Positions 1 to 8,919 of a stretch of DNA of 64,000 bases are shown here, in pieces. The DNA comes from Rhodococcus sp. ARC_M6. Lineage in GTDB: Bacteria > Actinomycetota > Actinomycetes > Mycobacteriales > Mycobacteriaceae. The stretch is taken from positions 248,001 to 312,000 of the forward strand of contig NZ_JALGQH010000004.1 in assembly GCF_022810305.1 (NCBI RefSeq), given 5' to 3'. The notes beneath the pieces were generated by a model. It did not search any database. It worked only from the letters and a program-made list of their open reading frames with translations, and had not been told where the DNA came from. How positions within the stretch are numbered: position 1 is the stretch's first letter; the number at the start of each line of letters is the position of its first letter. The translations under genes and the position numbers were made by a program.

Positions 1-181
1 CACGCACTGGTCGTCTACATGGCCGAATGTCACTAGCTGGACGGCCGGTGACCCCGATTTTCGATCAAGCACGCCATCGGGCAAGAGTTGGCGACCGATG
101 ACCCTGGTATAGCGCTCTCGCACGGAGAAACCTCGAACGTAGTAGTTGTTCGCGGATTTTCGATCGAGGTGGGAGGTGCGC
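1..181. other. Upstream region of the P-type ATPase gene, no complete gene
   Basis: No complete gene is visible. Frame 1 on the plus strand is open from the window edge to a TAG at 34-36, so the last 11 codons of an upstream gene could be present, but the short tail matches nothing I recognise. The rest should hold the promoter of the ATPase gene; a weak DosR-like box at 18-37 is listed separately. Confidence 0.4.
18..37 (+). promoter_or_regulatory. Weak DosR-like box upstream of the P-type ATPase
   Basis: The sequence CATGGCCGAATGTCACTAGC keeps the GG-C spacing and the GTCA half of the boxes at 5121-5140 and 10160-10179 but has lost the central TTTT. It ends about 145 bases before the ATPase start, further than in the other cases. 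Without the shared gene context it would not be called. Confidence 0.25.
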
Positions 182-2938
182 GTGTCCGAGACGGTTGCTG
201 ATTCGGAATCAGACGCAGTCAATCCTCGTGAATCCATGGAGCGGATGTTTCGGGATCTGAGGTCGGGGCGGCAAGGACTCGCATCGAGGGAAGCCGAACG
301 TCGATCAATCGTCCACGGATCCAACGAACTCCAGCGTCGGCGTGGCCGAGAGTGGCCAGGTCAGGTGCTTCGACAGTTGACTCATCCACTCGCACTGCTT
401 CTATGGATGGCCGCGGCGCTCGCTGTTGTCAGCGGAGCGTCTCCACTGGGTGTGGCCATTGTCTTCGTGATTCTTGTCAATGCGGTATTCGCATTTGTCC
501 AGGAACTGCACGCGGAGCAGGCGGTGGAGGCGCTGTCTGCATTCCTTCCTGCCCAGGCGACGGTGCTACGGGACCGCATCGAACAGGTGGTTGATGCACG
601 GACCCTCGTTCCGGGCGATGTCATCGTTCTCGACGAAGGTGGCCGGGTATCGGCAGATGCACGGTTGGTTTCCGGTTCCGTTCAGGTTGATCTGTCGGCA
701 CTGACCGGAGAGTCCGTACCCGTTTCCGTTTCTGCCGATGCGGGTGGTGGCACGGGCCCTCTGGTGGCAGCTCGCGACATCGTCTTCAGTGGGACAGACG
801 TGTTGGGTGGCAAGGCAATCGGATTGGTCTTTGCGACCGGTATGCGTACGGAGATCGGACGTATCGCAGCTCTGTCCGAACGGGTCGGGCGCGACGAGAG
901 CCCGCTCGAAAAGCAGGTGAAGAAAGTGGCTTGGTTGATCGCCTGCGTGGCGGTCGTGATGGGCGCCGCATTCATACCGCTCGGGAGCCTGATTGCGGGG
1001 CTGTCCTGGGGTGATTCGGTCAATTTTGCAATCGGACTACTGGTAGCCAACGTTCCGGAAGGCCTACTGCCCACTATTACGCTGGCCTTGGCAGTCGGAG
1101 TCCGAACTCTTGCCCGGAAAGGTGCTCTGGTCAAACGAATTTCGGCGGTGGAGACGCTCGGTTCCACCAGTGTGATCTGCACCGACAAGACCGGGACGCT
1201 GACCGTGAATCGTATGCGCACGATCAAAATCTGGACGCCGTCCGGAGTTCTCACCTTCGACGGAGACAAACAACCACAGCCTTCGGGATCCCTGCCGCGT
1301 CGGATGGCGCATGCCGTCACATCCTGTTGCTCTGCCGAACTACGTGATGCGACGAAGGCCGGGGAGAGCGAGGGGACCGGGGATCCCACCGAGTTGGCGA
1401 TGTTGCGCGCTGCGGACCTGATCGGCGAGCCCGTATCCGCGGCACGGAAAGACCATGACATCACCTTTCCGTTCGATCCCGAACTGCGACGGATGTCGAC
1501 GGTGGATCGAGTCGGCAGTCGGTTCGAGATCCATGCGAAGGGTGCGCCGGAAGAGATCTTGTCCCTGTGCTCCCACATTGCGGAACCCGAAGGAACTCAG
1601 CACCGCCTGACGTCCGCGGAGCGCTCCGACATCGCTGCGCTGGTGCATGACTGGGCGTGCGTGGGATTGCGACTGATCGCAGTGGCAGAGCGCTCGGTAG
1701 CCGTTGACGGTGGGGAACCGCTCGTTCGTCGAGATACCGAGCGAGAGATGACATTGCTGGGCATCGCAGCCATGATCGATCCACCGCGACCCGAGGTCAA
1801 GGATGCCGTCGCGAAATGCCATACGGCTGGAATACGAATCATCGTCGTGACAGGCGATCACGGACTCACCGCCCGCGGAATCGCAGAGAGCGTCGGAATC
1901 GGGAAACTAGGGCTGCAGGTGGTTACCGGCGCTGAACTCGAAGCTATGTCCGAGAAGGATCTCGACGCACTCCTCTATACCGACGACGAAATCATCTTCG
2001 CTCGTAGTTCGCCCGAGGACAAGCTGCGGATCACGGACGCGCTGCGCGCCGGCGGCTATGTAGTCGCCATGACGGGCGACGGCGTCAATGATGCACCCGC
2101 ACTGCGAAGATCGGATATCGGAGTGGCAATGGGCAGATCCGGTACCGACGTCGCTCGCGAGGCGGCGACTATGGTGCTGACCGATGACAATTTTGCCACC
2201 ATCGTAGAAGCAGTCCAAGCCGGACGCAGGGTGTACGACAACGTGCGGAAGTTCATCGTCTACATTTTTGCGCACGCAACACCGGAAGTGGTGCCCTTCC
2301 TCGTCTACGCGTTGTCCGGTGGTCAGATTCCACTTCCGTTGACGGTGATGCAGATCCTGGCAATAGATTTGGGTACGGAGACGTTGCCCGCGCTGGCGCT
2401 CGGCCGCGAAAGGGCGGAACCCGGGCTTATGGATCGCAGGCCGCGAAAGGCGACGCAGAACGTCGTGGACAGGGCGATGCTGATTCGATCCTGGGGGCTA
2501 CTCGGCGGGGTGTCGGCGCTGGCAGTCATGGTTCTGTTCATGGCAACGCTCGTCTCTGGCGGCTGGACCTTCGGTGCGGATGTGTCGACGGGTTCTCTCG
2601 AACACACCTGGAAGTTGGCGACGACAATGAGTTTCCTCGGAATCGTGTCGTGTCAGATCGGTACGGCAGTTGCCGCTCGCACCGAGCATGCGTCCTTGCG
2701 GCAGATCGGGCTGTTCTCGAATCGACTGTTGCTGTGGGGAATTGCATTCGAAGTCACCTTCGCCGCAGTCGTCGTGACGGTGCCGCCGATGCAGCGTGTA
2801 TTCGGGACCGTCACCCTAGAGTGGTATCAGGTTTTGTGGTTGCTGCCGTTGCCTATCCTGGTGTGGGGATGCGACGAAGTGTGGCGGTGGATGCGTCGGC
2901 GTCGATCGGAGCAGTCCCGTGCCGAGGTTCCGTCGTAG
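182..2938 (+). CDS. ctpF: Cation-transporting P-type ATPase, CtpF-like
   Basis: Membrane pump that uses ATP to export a cation, probably calcium. Visible motifs are the actuator TGES (from residue 175), the P292-EGLL membrane motif, the phosphorylated aspartate D335 in DKTGTLT, and the hinge [10 protein letters not shown] from residue 630; hydrophobic helices flank these in the P2-type order. The run [10 protein letters not shown] before the DKTGTLT site is of the SERCA/Na,K-ATPase type, as in mycobacterial CtpF, and lacks the CPC motif of heavy-metal pumps. Length (918 residues) suits the family. The GTG at 182 is chosen because GGGAGG at 171-176 precedes it by five bases; an ATG 12 codons upstream has no such site. 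CtpF belongs to the DosR regulon in M. tuberculosis and the genes that follow here are of the same kind. Ion specificity is inferred. Confidence 0.85.
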   Translation: MSETVADSESDAVNPRESMERMFRDLRSGRQGLASREAERRSIVHGSNELQRRRGREWPGQVLRQLTHPLALLLWMAAALAVVSGASPLGVAIVFVILVNAVFAFVQELHAEQAVEALSAFLPAQATVLRDRIEQVVDARTLVPGDVIVLDEGGRVSADARLVSGSVQVDLSALTGESVPVSVSADAGGGTGPLVAARDIVFSGTDVLGGKAIGLVFATGMRTEIGRIAALSERVGRDESPLEKQVKKVAWLIACVAVVMGAAFIPLGSLIAGLSWGDSVNFAIGLLVANVPEGLLPTITLALAVGVRTLARKGALVKRISAVETLGSTSVICTDKTGTLTVNRMRTIKIWTPSGVLTFDGDKQPQPSGSLPRRMAHAVTSCCSAELRDATKAGESEGTGDPTELAMLRAADLIGEPVSAARKDHDITFPFDPELRRMSTVDRVGSRFEIHAKGAPEEILSLCSHIAEPEGTQHRLTSAERSDIAALVHDWACVGLRLIAVAERSVAVDGGEPLVRRDTEREMTLLGIAAMIDPPRPEVKDAVAKCHTAGIRIIVVTGDHGLTARGIAESVGIGKLGLQVVTGAELEAMSEKDLDALLYTDDEIIFARSSPEDKLRITDALRAGGYVVAMTGDGVNDAPALRRSDIGVAMGRSGTDVAREAATMVLTDDNFATIVEAVQAGRRVYDNVRKFIVYIFAHATPEVVPFLVYALSGGQIPLPLTVMQILAIDLGTETLPALALGRERAEPGLMDRRPRKATQNVVDRAMLIRSWGLLGGVSALAVMVLFMATLVSGGWTFGADVSTGSLEHTWKLATTMSFLGIVSCQIGTAVAARTEHASLRQIGLFSNRLLLWGIAFEVTFAAVVVTVPPMQRVFGTVTLEWYQVLWLLPLPILVWGCDEVWRWMRRRRSEQSRAEVPS

Positions 2939-2955
2939 CCGGAGTCCAGTCGAAA

Positions 2956-4365
2956 CTACGGCTGCTCGGCAGCGCGCTGGTCGCTGGTCTCTCGTGCGCT
3001 TTTCCTTTGGGCGCTCATCAATAGCACCCTCAGCTCACTCTCCAACCATGTTGGTAGAAGATCGATTTCGGAGACAGAGTCGTAGTCGGCTGTGATTCCG
3101 AACGCTAGCTGATCGTTGTAACTGAGAATTGCGAATCCGAGTCTCAGTCGCACCGCAATGGGTACGAACGGATAGATGCTCACGATGTCTCGGCCCATCA
3201 GTCGACATTCTGAAGCCGGACCCGGGATGTCGGTGACAACCGTGACAATGCTTTGTTGTGGAACCCGCGCAGCTAGTCGAACGAACCACGCAGACGATAT
3301 GAACGGCACATACTGAGCGAGCGTCGTGACAAAGTGGCCACTGCGAGATTCTCCTCCTCGCTTGTACCGTGAGAGCCTCTTGTGAATCAACTGCAGACGG
3401 TCGACGGGATCTGGCACTTCGACAGGAAGAAACGGGAGCAGAAGCGAAACTTCGTTATGTGGTGATGTGTCATCATCCGACGTTCGAACTGACACAGGCA
3501 CAAGGCAACGTACAGCATTTTCGTCGGGTTTTTCGTTGCGGTGCAGGAGAAGTGAACGTAGGGCGCTGGTCACACAAGCCAGTGCCACGTCGTTGACGGT
3601 CACCTCGAAGGTCGAACAGATCGTTTGGACATCGTGCATTCGCATGGTGGCAGTGGTGTATCTTCGCTGGCGGCCGATCGGTCCGATCAAACTCGTGCGT
3701 GTGCTCGGGGTGAGCACATCACCAATCAAGTGCGCGAAACCCTCTGCCCGGCGCAGTACCCGGTGCGTTAAACGGAGAGGTGCTCCGAGAATGGACGCGG
3801 AAACCCCGATGACCATGTCGATCAGGGATTTCGACTGTTCCGGTGCAGTAATTCCGGCGGTAGTGGTGTGTTCGGAAATCGGCTCGGATTCTGTTGGCAT
3901 GTCGAACAACAGGTTGAACAACCGGGCACCGCTCACGCCGTCCAGTAGCGAGTGATGCACTTTCGTGAGTACTGCCCACTGGTCGTGTTCGAGGCCTTCT
4001 ATCAGCCAGCATTGCCAGAGCGGACGATCTCGATCGAGTCGTTCGGACATTATCCACGCGACAGTCTCCGAGACATCCCTCAGTTGACCCGGTGACGGAA
4101 CTGCGACCCTCATGACATGACGTGCCGGGTCGAAATTCGGATCGGGCGTCCACGTGGGTGCGGCCAGATCGACAGGAACTGTGTGAAGGAGGTCTGTGCC
4201 GTGCGGGATGAATCTTATCCGTGAGGTCAATCGTTCGAGGTACTCGCGATCGCTCGGCACTGGGCCCTCGGCAACCACCAATGCGCCGATCGCGAGACTT
4301 GCGTGCGCATCCGAGTCCTCGAGTTCGAGGAACCCGGCATCGAGCGGAGTCAACCTGTCCGACAT
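2956..4365 (-). CDS. Wax ester synthase / diacylglycerol acyltransferase (WS/DGAT), first copy
   Basis: Acyl-CoA-dependent acyltransferase making triacylglycerol or wax esters for storage lipid. The catalytic HHSLLDG motif is at residues 137-143, and the N-terminal LTPLDAGFLELED segment is typical of the family; 469 residues is the usual length. It is the last gene of a minus-strand operon ANTAR protein - DUF1876 - WS/DGAT, with 54 bases between it and the DUF1876 gene. AAGGTGAG lies just before the ATG. A 15-base tandem repeat that can fold into a hairpin sits immediately before this ribosome binding site. Mycobacterial Tgs1 is DosR-induced; the promoter box at 5121-5140 suggests the same here. 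The substrate preference between TAG and wax ester cannot be read from sequence. Confidence 0.92.
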   Translation of the reverse strand: MSDRLTPLDAGFLELEDSDAHASLAIGALVVAEGPVPSDREYLERLTSRIRFIPHGTDLLHTVPVDLAAPTWTPDPNFDPARHVMRVAVPSPGQLRDVSETVAWIMSERLDRDRPLWQCWLIEGLEHDQWAVLTKVHHSLLDGVSGARLFNLLFDMPTESEPISEHTTTAGITAPEQSKSLIDMVIGVSASILGAPLRLTHRVLRRAEGFAHLIGDVLTPSTRTSLIGPIGRQRRYTTATMRMHDVQTICSTFEVTVNDVALACVTSALRSLLLHRNEKPDENAVRCLVPVSVRTSDDDTSPHNEVSLLLPFLPVEVPDPVDRLQLIHKRLSRYKRGGESRSGHFVTTLAQYVPFISSAWFVRLAARVPQQSIVTVVTDIPGPASECRLMGRDIVSIYPFVPIAVRLRLGFAILSYNDQLAFGITADYDSVSEIDLLPTWLESELRVLLMSAQRKSARETSDQRAAEQP

Positions 4366-4379
4366 CGACTTCTCACCTT

Positions 4380-4409
4380 CTTCACACTGGCCGGCTTCAC
4401 ACTGGCCGG
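4380..4409 (-). repeat. 15-base tandem repeat forming a hairpin before WS/DGAT
   Basis: Two perfect copies of a 15-base unit (minus strand CCGGCCAGTGTGAAG) lie head to tail at 4380-4394 and 4395-4409. On the transcript CCGGC at 4409-4405 can pair with GCCGG at 4395-4391, leaving a nine-base loop, directly upstream of the WS/DGAT ribosome binding site. The operon also encodes an ANTAR (RNA-binding) protein, so a role in RNA-level control is conceivable but unproven. Confidence 0.6.
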
Positions 4410-4419
4410 GCGAAACGGG

Positions 4420-4698
4420 TCAGGACGTCAGCCGAATAGGTTCGTTTGTCATGCTCGCGAGATCTGTAGTGGTGGCTTCGATCAATTGACGGGAAAGGTC
4501 GGCGAGTGCACGCGCGACGGCGAGTTCGTCCCCGATCTCGGGTACATCGCGGTCGGACGGGTTGCAGCGTGCAAAACCTGCTCCGGCGAAGTGCGTGTCG
4601 TCCCGCGAATGTAGGCGCGCGATGGCGCGAGTTCGGTTACCGGTCTCTGAAGTGTGCTCGTCGATGGTGATGTCCACCGACCAGTGCTTCTCGTTCAT
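4420..4698 (-). CDS. DUF1876 (Rv1738-like) dormancy-associated protein
   Basis: Small protein (92 residues) of the DUF1876 family, represented in M. tuberculosis by Rv1738 and Rv2632c. The family pattern is clear: a KHWSVDITIDE beginning, a GNRTRAIARL stretch, GAGFARCNPSDRDVPEIGDELA and a helical end with RALADLSRQLIEA. Rv1738 is strongly DosR-induced and its fold has been compared with ribosome hibernation factors, so a role in stationary or hypoxic translation shut-down is plausible but not shown. The ATG at 4698 is taken because GAGGAG stands about eight bases before it; a longer frame upstream has no ribosome site and would run into the ANTAR gene. It lies 44 bases behind the ANTAR gene. 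Confidence 0.85.
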   Translation of the reverse strand: MNEKHWSVDITIDEHTSETGNRTRAIARLHSRDDTHFAGAGFARCNPSDRDVPEIGDELAVARALADLSRQLIEATTTDLASMTNEPIRLTS

Positions 4699-4742
4699 GA
4701 GTCGACTCCTCATTCTCGGTTTTTCGTGTGCGGAGCGGCGAA

Positions 4743-5012
4743 CTACGGCGCAGTCTGTACCCGGTGGACCAGTTCGACCCATTCGGTCGGCACGTAGTCC
4801 GTCGTGCCCTGGACCGCGTCGATCAATTGCCGCGCGGCCGAGACAACCGACACGTGCTGACGTTTGGCGACGTCCATCAACTCGTCGAAGGCTTGGCGCT
4901 GGTTGTATCCACGGCCGGTGGCCAAGATCCCTCGGGCCGTCGTCACCACGTCGCTTCCACTGGATCTTGTTGTATCTATCGAGGAATGGATCGGGTCGTG
5001 ATTCGGAAACAT
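4743..5012 (-). CDS. Small ANTAR-domain RNA-binding protein
   Basis: An 89-residue protein consisting almost only of an ANTAR domain: from about residue 25 it reads ARGILATGRGYNQRQAFDEL, then LMDVAKRQHVSVVSAARQL, which is the three-helix pattern of this family. ANTAR domains bind paired short hairpins in mRNA and prevent termination. Usual ANTAR proteins carry a GAF, PAS or receiver domain in front; here only about 20 residues precede it, so any sensing must come from elsewhere. First gene of the operon with DUF1876 and WS/DGAT; the DosR-like box at 5121-5140 lies about 110 bases upstream, inside the end of the hydrogenase protease gene. The RNA target is unknown. Confidence 0.75.
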   Translation of the reverse strand: MFPNHDPIHSSIDTTRSSGSDVVTTARGILATGRGYNQRQAFDELMDVAKRQHVSVVSAARQLIDAVQGTTDYVPTEWVELVHRVQTAP

Positions 5013-5073
5013 CTCGCTCCTGCCGACATCAACGGCCGCACGATGTCACGTGAGCCCTGGCGTCCTTCCTGTT

Positions 5074-5589
5074 TCATTCTCCGCGGATCAGGTGTCCAGG
5101 AGTAGAGGCAAAGGGAGGTATTCGATGACAAAAGTCCCTGACGTCGGCCAGGATCGCGGAGACGACAAGGGGGACGGAAGCTGCAACGGTGGGTGACAGT
5201 CCGACACCGTAGCCGGTGTCTTGCGCCTCGACCGTGTAGATCACCAGGTGGCGTGGTTGTCGGCCGAGTGCTGCAGCCAGGGCCAGCGCCTCCATGATGC
5301 CCAGTCCATGTGAGCTGGTGAGTTTTCCGAAGTTTTCTACCGACCGGTCTGTGATTCGGTGGATCTTCCCAGGATGTGCCGTACCGGCGGACGGATTCCG
5401 GACAACAGCATCGACGATGATCACCAACTCCGACCCCGCCCACGTATCCAGTAGTGTCGAAGCCTCGCCGTTCTGGATCACCACGTTCATGCCGGCCGGG
5501 TTCCTGAGTTGTATTGCTTGTGTCACAACGGGTCCGACGCCGTCGTCTTGGCGGAATTCATTCCCGGTTCCGACCACCGTGACAGTCAT
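5074..5589 (-). CDS. [NiFe] hydrogenase maturation protease
   Basis: Endopeptidase that trims the C-terminus of the hydrogenase large subunit after nickel insertion. The start [20 protein letters not shown] carries the GxGN...DDGxG signature of the HybD/HycI family; a later [11 protein letters not shown] contains the conserved histidine region. The 171 residues are of normal length. The ATG at 5589 overlaps the TGA of the large-subunit gene (ATGA), so the two are translationally coupled; an ATG 26 codons upstream would lie inside the large-subunit gene. Its substrate is very probably the HyhL encoded directly upstream, which ends in a short tail after the DPCxxCxxH motif. The last 50 or so bases hold the promoter box of the next operon. 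Confidence 0.9.
   Translation of the reverse strand: MTVTVVGTGNEFRQDDGVGPVVTQAIQLRNPAGMNVVIQNGEASTLLDTWAGSELVIIVDAVVRNPSAGTAHPGKIHRITDRSVENFGKLTSSHGLGIMEALALAAALGRQPRHLVIYTVEAQDTGYGVGLSPTVAASVPLVVSAILADVRDFCHRIPPFASTPGHLIRGE
5121..5140 (-). promoter_or_regulatory. DosR-like box for the ANTAR-DUF1876-WS/DGAT operon
   Basis: On the minus strand the sequence is CAGGGACTTTTGTCATCGAA, which fits the mycobacterial DosR consensus GGGACTWWAGTCCC over GGGACTTTTGTC. It lies inside the protease gene, about 108 bases before the ANTAR start. A near copy, CAGAGCCTTTTGTCATCGAA, stands before hyhB at 10160-10179, and the next 20 bases of the two promoters are also alike (CTCCCTTTGCCTCTACTCC against ATCCTTCGCCCCTACCCC), so the match is not chance. 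Confidence 0.7.
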
Positions 5590-6884
5590 CCGCGGTCGAT
5601 TGTCAGGTCGAGAAAATGAGTGGCACAGGAGATGCAGGGGTCGTAGTTCCGGATGGTCCGTTCGCACAGTCCTGTCAGCTCAGTGTCTGTCAGTCTCAGG
5701 TTCGCGGAGAGGGTGCTGCGGAGGTCGTTCTCGATTGCTGCCTGGTTCTGGGAGGTGGGCGGAATGATTGTCGCGCGTAGGATTCGGCCTTCGGAATCGA
5801 GTTGGTAGCGGTGGTACAGCATGCCTCGCGGGGCTTCACTGACGCCGTACCCGGTTGCGGCACGGGGCGAGGTGTCGACGTACGGGCGATCCGGGTGTTG
5901 GTACTCGCGTATCAGGCGTAGCGCCTCGTCCACCGCGAAAACTGTTTCGACGGCACGCACCACAATGCTCTGAAACGGGTTGCGGCACACTGTTCCCAAG
6001 CCCGCCTCGGTGGCAGCTTGACGAGCGGTGTCCGACAGTTCGGCGGAGTGGAGGCTGTACCGCGCCAATGGCCCGGTGAGATAGGCATGACCGTCGAGGT
6101 GCGCGTGCAGCGCGGTCGAATAGGGAACCTGACGTTCCTCGACGTGATCGGAGAATTCCTCGGGTGTGAAAGACAATCCGGATGTGGTTGTCAACATGCC
6201 GTTTTCGATCGCGTAGCGTCCCGGCTGAGCCAGAGCTAGTGCGAGTAGTTCGGAATCTATCTGGGCATCGGGGAATTCGAAGTGAGACACCCACCGCACC
6301 GTCGCGAGAGCGTCGTCGAGCGCCGTGCGCAATTGTTCGGCGAGGGGCTCCAGTTCAGTCGGCGTCGGCGCTCGATAGAAGCCGCCGAGGCGAACGTTGA
6401 CCGGGTGAATCGATCGGCCACCGATCAATTCGAGAATCGCGTTTCCCGCCTTCTTCAAGGCGAGCCCACGTTCGACGTCGGGACGCGCGATTCGGGCGAG
6501 TTCGATGGCATCGGCGGCTCCCAGGAAATCAGGCGCATGCAGCAGGTAGATATGCAGGGTGTGACTGGCGATCCACTCGCCGCAATAGAGGAGTCGTCGC
6601 AGATCGAGAATCGGTTGGGTGAGGTGCGCGCCGCAGGCCTGCTCGATCGCGTTGCAGGCGCTGACTTGATAAGCGACAGGACAGATTCCGCAAATCCTGG
6701 AGGTGATGTCGGGAGGCTCGCGGAAATCGCGGCCCCGGAGAAATGATTCGAAGAACCGTGGGGGTTCGTAGATGTTCAACTCTGCGGCTTCGACGCGGCC
6801 GTGTCGGACAGTGAATGCCAGACGGCCTTCCCCTTCGACACGGGCGAGGGAACCCAGTGTCAGCCGGGTGGTTTCACTGTCCAT
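5586..6884 (-). CDS. hyhL: [NiFe] hydrogenase large subunit, group 3b type
   Basis: Catalytic subunit carrying the NiFe(CN)2CO centre. Both cysteine pairs that hold the metals are present: RICGIC at residues 63-68 (C65, C68) and DPCISC near the end (C417, C420) followed by ATH. The nine residues after H423 (FLDLTIDRG) are the tail removed by the maturation protease. The 432 residues match cytosolic group 3 large subunits and no membrane or Tat signal is seen. It overlaps hyhS by 11 bases and the protease gene by four, in an operon with NAD(P)-binding and iron-sulfur subunits, which indicates a soluble NAD(P)-linked bidirectional enzyme of the M. smegmatis Hyh kind. Assembly needs HypA-F, which are not in this window. 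Confidence 0.95.
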   Translation of the reverse strand: MDSETTRLTLGSLARVEGEGRLAFTVRHGRVEAAELNIYEPPRFFESFLRGRDFREPPDITSRICGICPVAYQVSACNAIEQACGAHLTQPILDLRRLLYCGEWIASHTLHIYLLHAPDFLGAADAIELARIARPDVERGLALKKAGNAILELIGGRSIHPVNVRLGGFYRAPTPTELEPLAEQLRTALDDALATVRWVSHFEFPDAQIDSELLALALAQPGRYAIENGMLTTTSGLSFTPEEFSDHVEERQVPYSTALHAHLDGHAYLTGPLARYSLHSAELSDTARQAATEAGLGTVCRNPFQSIVVRAVETVFAVDEALRLIREYQHPDRPYVDTSPRAATGYGVSEAPRGMLYHRYQLDSEGRILRATIIPPTSQNQAAIENDLRSTLSANLRLTDTELTGLCERTIRNYDPCISCATHFLDLTIDRG

Positions 6885-7641
6885 CTCGCCTGATCCCGTC
6901 GAACTCGGGGGAGGCGACGTTGAACGTCGAGAAGACCCGCTCGATACCCTCGTCGGTCATCCCGCAGGTTCGCAGCCACCCGGACATTGCAGTCAAATTC
7001 GGATCGGACGACGGGCCGAAGCATCCGTAGCAACCCCGCGAATGTGCGGGACACAGTGCGCCGCAGCCGGAATGGGTAACCGGCCCCAAGCAGGGTGTGC
7101 CGTCAGCGACCATGACGCAGGTGAGACCACGTCGCTTGCATTCGGCGCAGACGCTGGTGTCCGGGATGTTCGGCTTGCGTCCCACCAGGTACGACGAGAT
7201 CACCTCGAGGAGTTGCCGACGATCGATCGGGCAGCCTCGGAGTTCGAAATCGACCGGGACATGGGCGGCAATCGGTGTGGACGTAGCGAGAGTATCGATG
7301 TATTCGGGACTTGCGTAGACCACGGACATGAACTCGGAAATGTCCGCGAAGTTCCGGAGAGCCTGTATCCCACCAGAAGTCGCGCAGGCGCCGATCGTCA
7401 CCAGGTACCGGGAGTTGTCCCGGATCATGTGTATGCGTTCGACATCGGCAGCGGTGGTGATCGACCCCTCGACCAGAGAGAGGTCGTAGGGCCCACTTTC
7501 CACCGCGCTCGACATCTCGAGGAAATGCGAGATGTGAACGGCGTCGGCCAAAGTGAGTAATTCGTCCTCACAGTCGAGCAGCGTCAGCTGACATCCGTCG
7601 CAGGATGCGAACTTCCAGACCGCCAGGGTGAGTGTGCTCAT
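6874..7641 (-). CDS. hyhS: [NiFe] hydrogenase small subunit, group 3b type
   Basis: Iron-sulfur electron-transfer subunit of the hydrogenase. C14 and C17 in [15 protein letters not shown] are the first ligands of the proximal cluster; [10 protein letters not shown] and [12 protein letters not shown] supply further typical motifs. The C-terminal part has many cysteines ([11 protein letters not shown], then [18 protein letters not shown]), consistent with additional 4Fe-4S clusters. There is no twin-arginine leader, so the enzyme is cytoplasmic. The ATG at 7641 shares one base with the TGA of hyhG (TGATG), so a longer upstream frame was rejected. 255 residues. Confidence 0.94.
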   Translation of the reverse strand: MSTLTLAVWKFASCDGCQLTLLDCEDELLTLADAVHISHFLEMSSAVESGPYDLSLVEGSITTAADVERIHMIRDNSRYLVTIGACATSGGIQALRNFADISEFMSVVYASPEYIDTLATSTPIAAHVPVDFELRGCPIDRRQLLEVISSYLVGRKPNIPDTSVCAECKRRGLTCVMVADGTPCLGPVTHSGCGALCPAHSRGCYGCFGPSSDPNLTAMSGWLRTCGMTDEGIERVFSTFNVASPEFDGIRRDGQ

Positions 7642-8465
7642 CACAACTCCTTCACTGCGAGGAGTGGCTCGGCCACGCCGTAGTCGACTACCGGACCGTC
7701 CCGACAGAGTAGAAGTTCGCCGAGTTGGCAATGCCCGCAGAGCCCGGTCCCACACTGCATGTTCCGTTCCAGCGAGACTCGAATATTCTCGCGCTCAACG
7801 CCTTTGCCGAGCATGGTACGAGCTGACATCCGCATCATCAGCTCGGGGCCGCACAGCAGTACCGTCGTGCGTCCGGGCTCGACAACGAGGCGGTTTAGGG
7901 ACTGCGTGACAAAGCCGACATGGCCCGGCCAGTCAGGTTCCGCCACGTCGACGGATAACTCGAGGTCGACCAGGTCTCCCTGACTCCATGCGTCGAGATC
8001 GGGGCGGTACAGGAGATCGGACGGTCGGCGAGCGCCCACGCTGAGGACAACTCGACGAAATCGACCGCAGGACTGTGCCTCCAGGACTGCGGAACGTACT
8101 GCCGCCAAGCCGACGCCTCCCGCGACGACGATCAGATCGTCCTTCGCGGAATCCAGATCCCATCCCTTTCCGAAAGGTCCTCGTACACCGACTACGTCTC
8201 CGACAGAGGCATCGCGCAACGCGCGGCTGACGGCACCGACAGCCCGAACGGTATGGACCACAGTGTGATCGGCGTGAGCCGAGTCTCCACTGATCGAGAG
8301 TGGAATCTCGCCCACTCCCCGCGCATAGACCATCATGAACTGGCCGGAGCGGAACCCGGGAAACCACTGCGCCGGTGCGGCGAGGGTCAGGGTCGAGGTA
8401 TCGCTGTTCTCGTCCCGGCGGGCGACAACCTTGCACGGCGTCGGGACGAGTCGATCACGGAACAT
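7641..8465 (-). CDS. hyhG: Hydrogenase gamma subunit, FAD/NAD(P)-binding oxidoreductase
   Basis: Flavoprotein subunit that passes electrons between the hydrogenase and NAD(P)(H). It has a ferredoxin-reductase layout: an N-terminal FAD barrel ([10 protein letters not shown], then EIPLSISGD), a nucleotide-binding half beginning with [13 protein letters not shown], and a C-terminal 2Fe-2S motif [20 protein letters not shown]. It belongs to the HydG/PyrK-like family and has 274 residues. The ATG at 8465 lies 11 bases inside the preceding cyclic-nucleotide-domain gene. Together with hyhB, hyhS and hyhL it completes the four subunits of a group 3b enzyme. Preference for NADP or NAD is not evident from the sequence. 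Confidence 0.92.
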   Translation of the reverse strand: MFRDRLVPTPCKVVARRDENSDTSTLTLAAPAQWFPGFRSGQFMMVYARGVGEIPLSISGDSAHADHTVVHTVRAVGAVSRALRDASVGDVVGVRGPFGKGWDLDSAKDDLIVVAGGVGLAAVRSAVLEAQSCGRFRRVVLSVGARRPSDLLYRPDLDAWSQGDLVDLELSVDVAEPDWPGHVGFVTQSLNRLVVEPGRTTVLLCGPELMMRMSARTMLGKGVERENIRVSLERNMQCGTGLCGHCQLGELLLCRDGPVVDYGVAEPLLAVKEL

Positions 8466-8919
8466 GTTCGCGTGAATAGAGATCGAGCAGGCGTGCGCGC
8501 GTAGCCTGCAATCGATGGAGGAGTGTGTTCGCCAGGGTCGAGTAGATCGCCCGTCCGAGATCCGGATCGTTCTCGGCGACGGACTGCAACATGGTGGCAT
8601 CGACCTCGGCTGCTGTCACGGAAGTGACCGCAGTCGCTGTCCACTGCCACTGTCGAGGTGGGCGGAACCAGGAAACGCCCAGAATCTCACCGACAGAAAG
8701 TGTTTCGACAGTTTCCTCACCGCGTCCGGGAATCCTGGTGGTGAGCGCAATCCTGCCCGACCGAAGAAACCAACACCTGTCAGCGTGTTCGCCTTCGCGG
8801 AACATCACGGTACCGGTCGCGAACTGAACCTCGTGCGAGATGGCCGCGAGTCTATGGCGTTGATCGTCGGCCAGAGCTTCGATTTCTCTCGGACAGTGCT
8901 CGCCGGCGTGATCGTTCAT
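8455..8919 (-). CDS. Stand-alone cyclic-nucleotide-binding-domain protein in the hydrogenase operon
   Basis: A 154-residue protein with the CRP-type beta-roll: IEALADDQRHRLAAISHEV, then GTVMFREGEHADRCWFLRSG, GEILGVSWFRPP and a closing helix. No DNA-binding domain follows, so it is not a CRP/FNR regulator. In the phosphate-binding cassette the usual GE(x)2GE...R-A pattern reads GEILGVSW...QWTATA, so the glutamate and arginine that contact cyclic nucleotide in CRP appear to be replaced. It may sense another ligand or act as a structural or regulatory subunit. It shares one base with hyhB (TGATG) and overlaps hyhG by 11 bases, so it is made together with the enzyme. The domain call is firm, the role is open. 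Confidence 0.75.
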   Translation of the reverse strand: MNDHAGEHCPREIEALADDQRHRLAAISHEVQFATGTVMFREGEHADRCWFLRSGRIALTTRIPGRGEETVETLSVGEILGVSWFRPPRQWQWTATAVTSVTAAEVDATMLQSVAENDPDLGRAIYSTLANTLLHRLQATRARLLDLYSREHVP

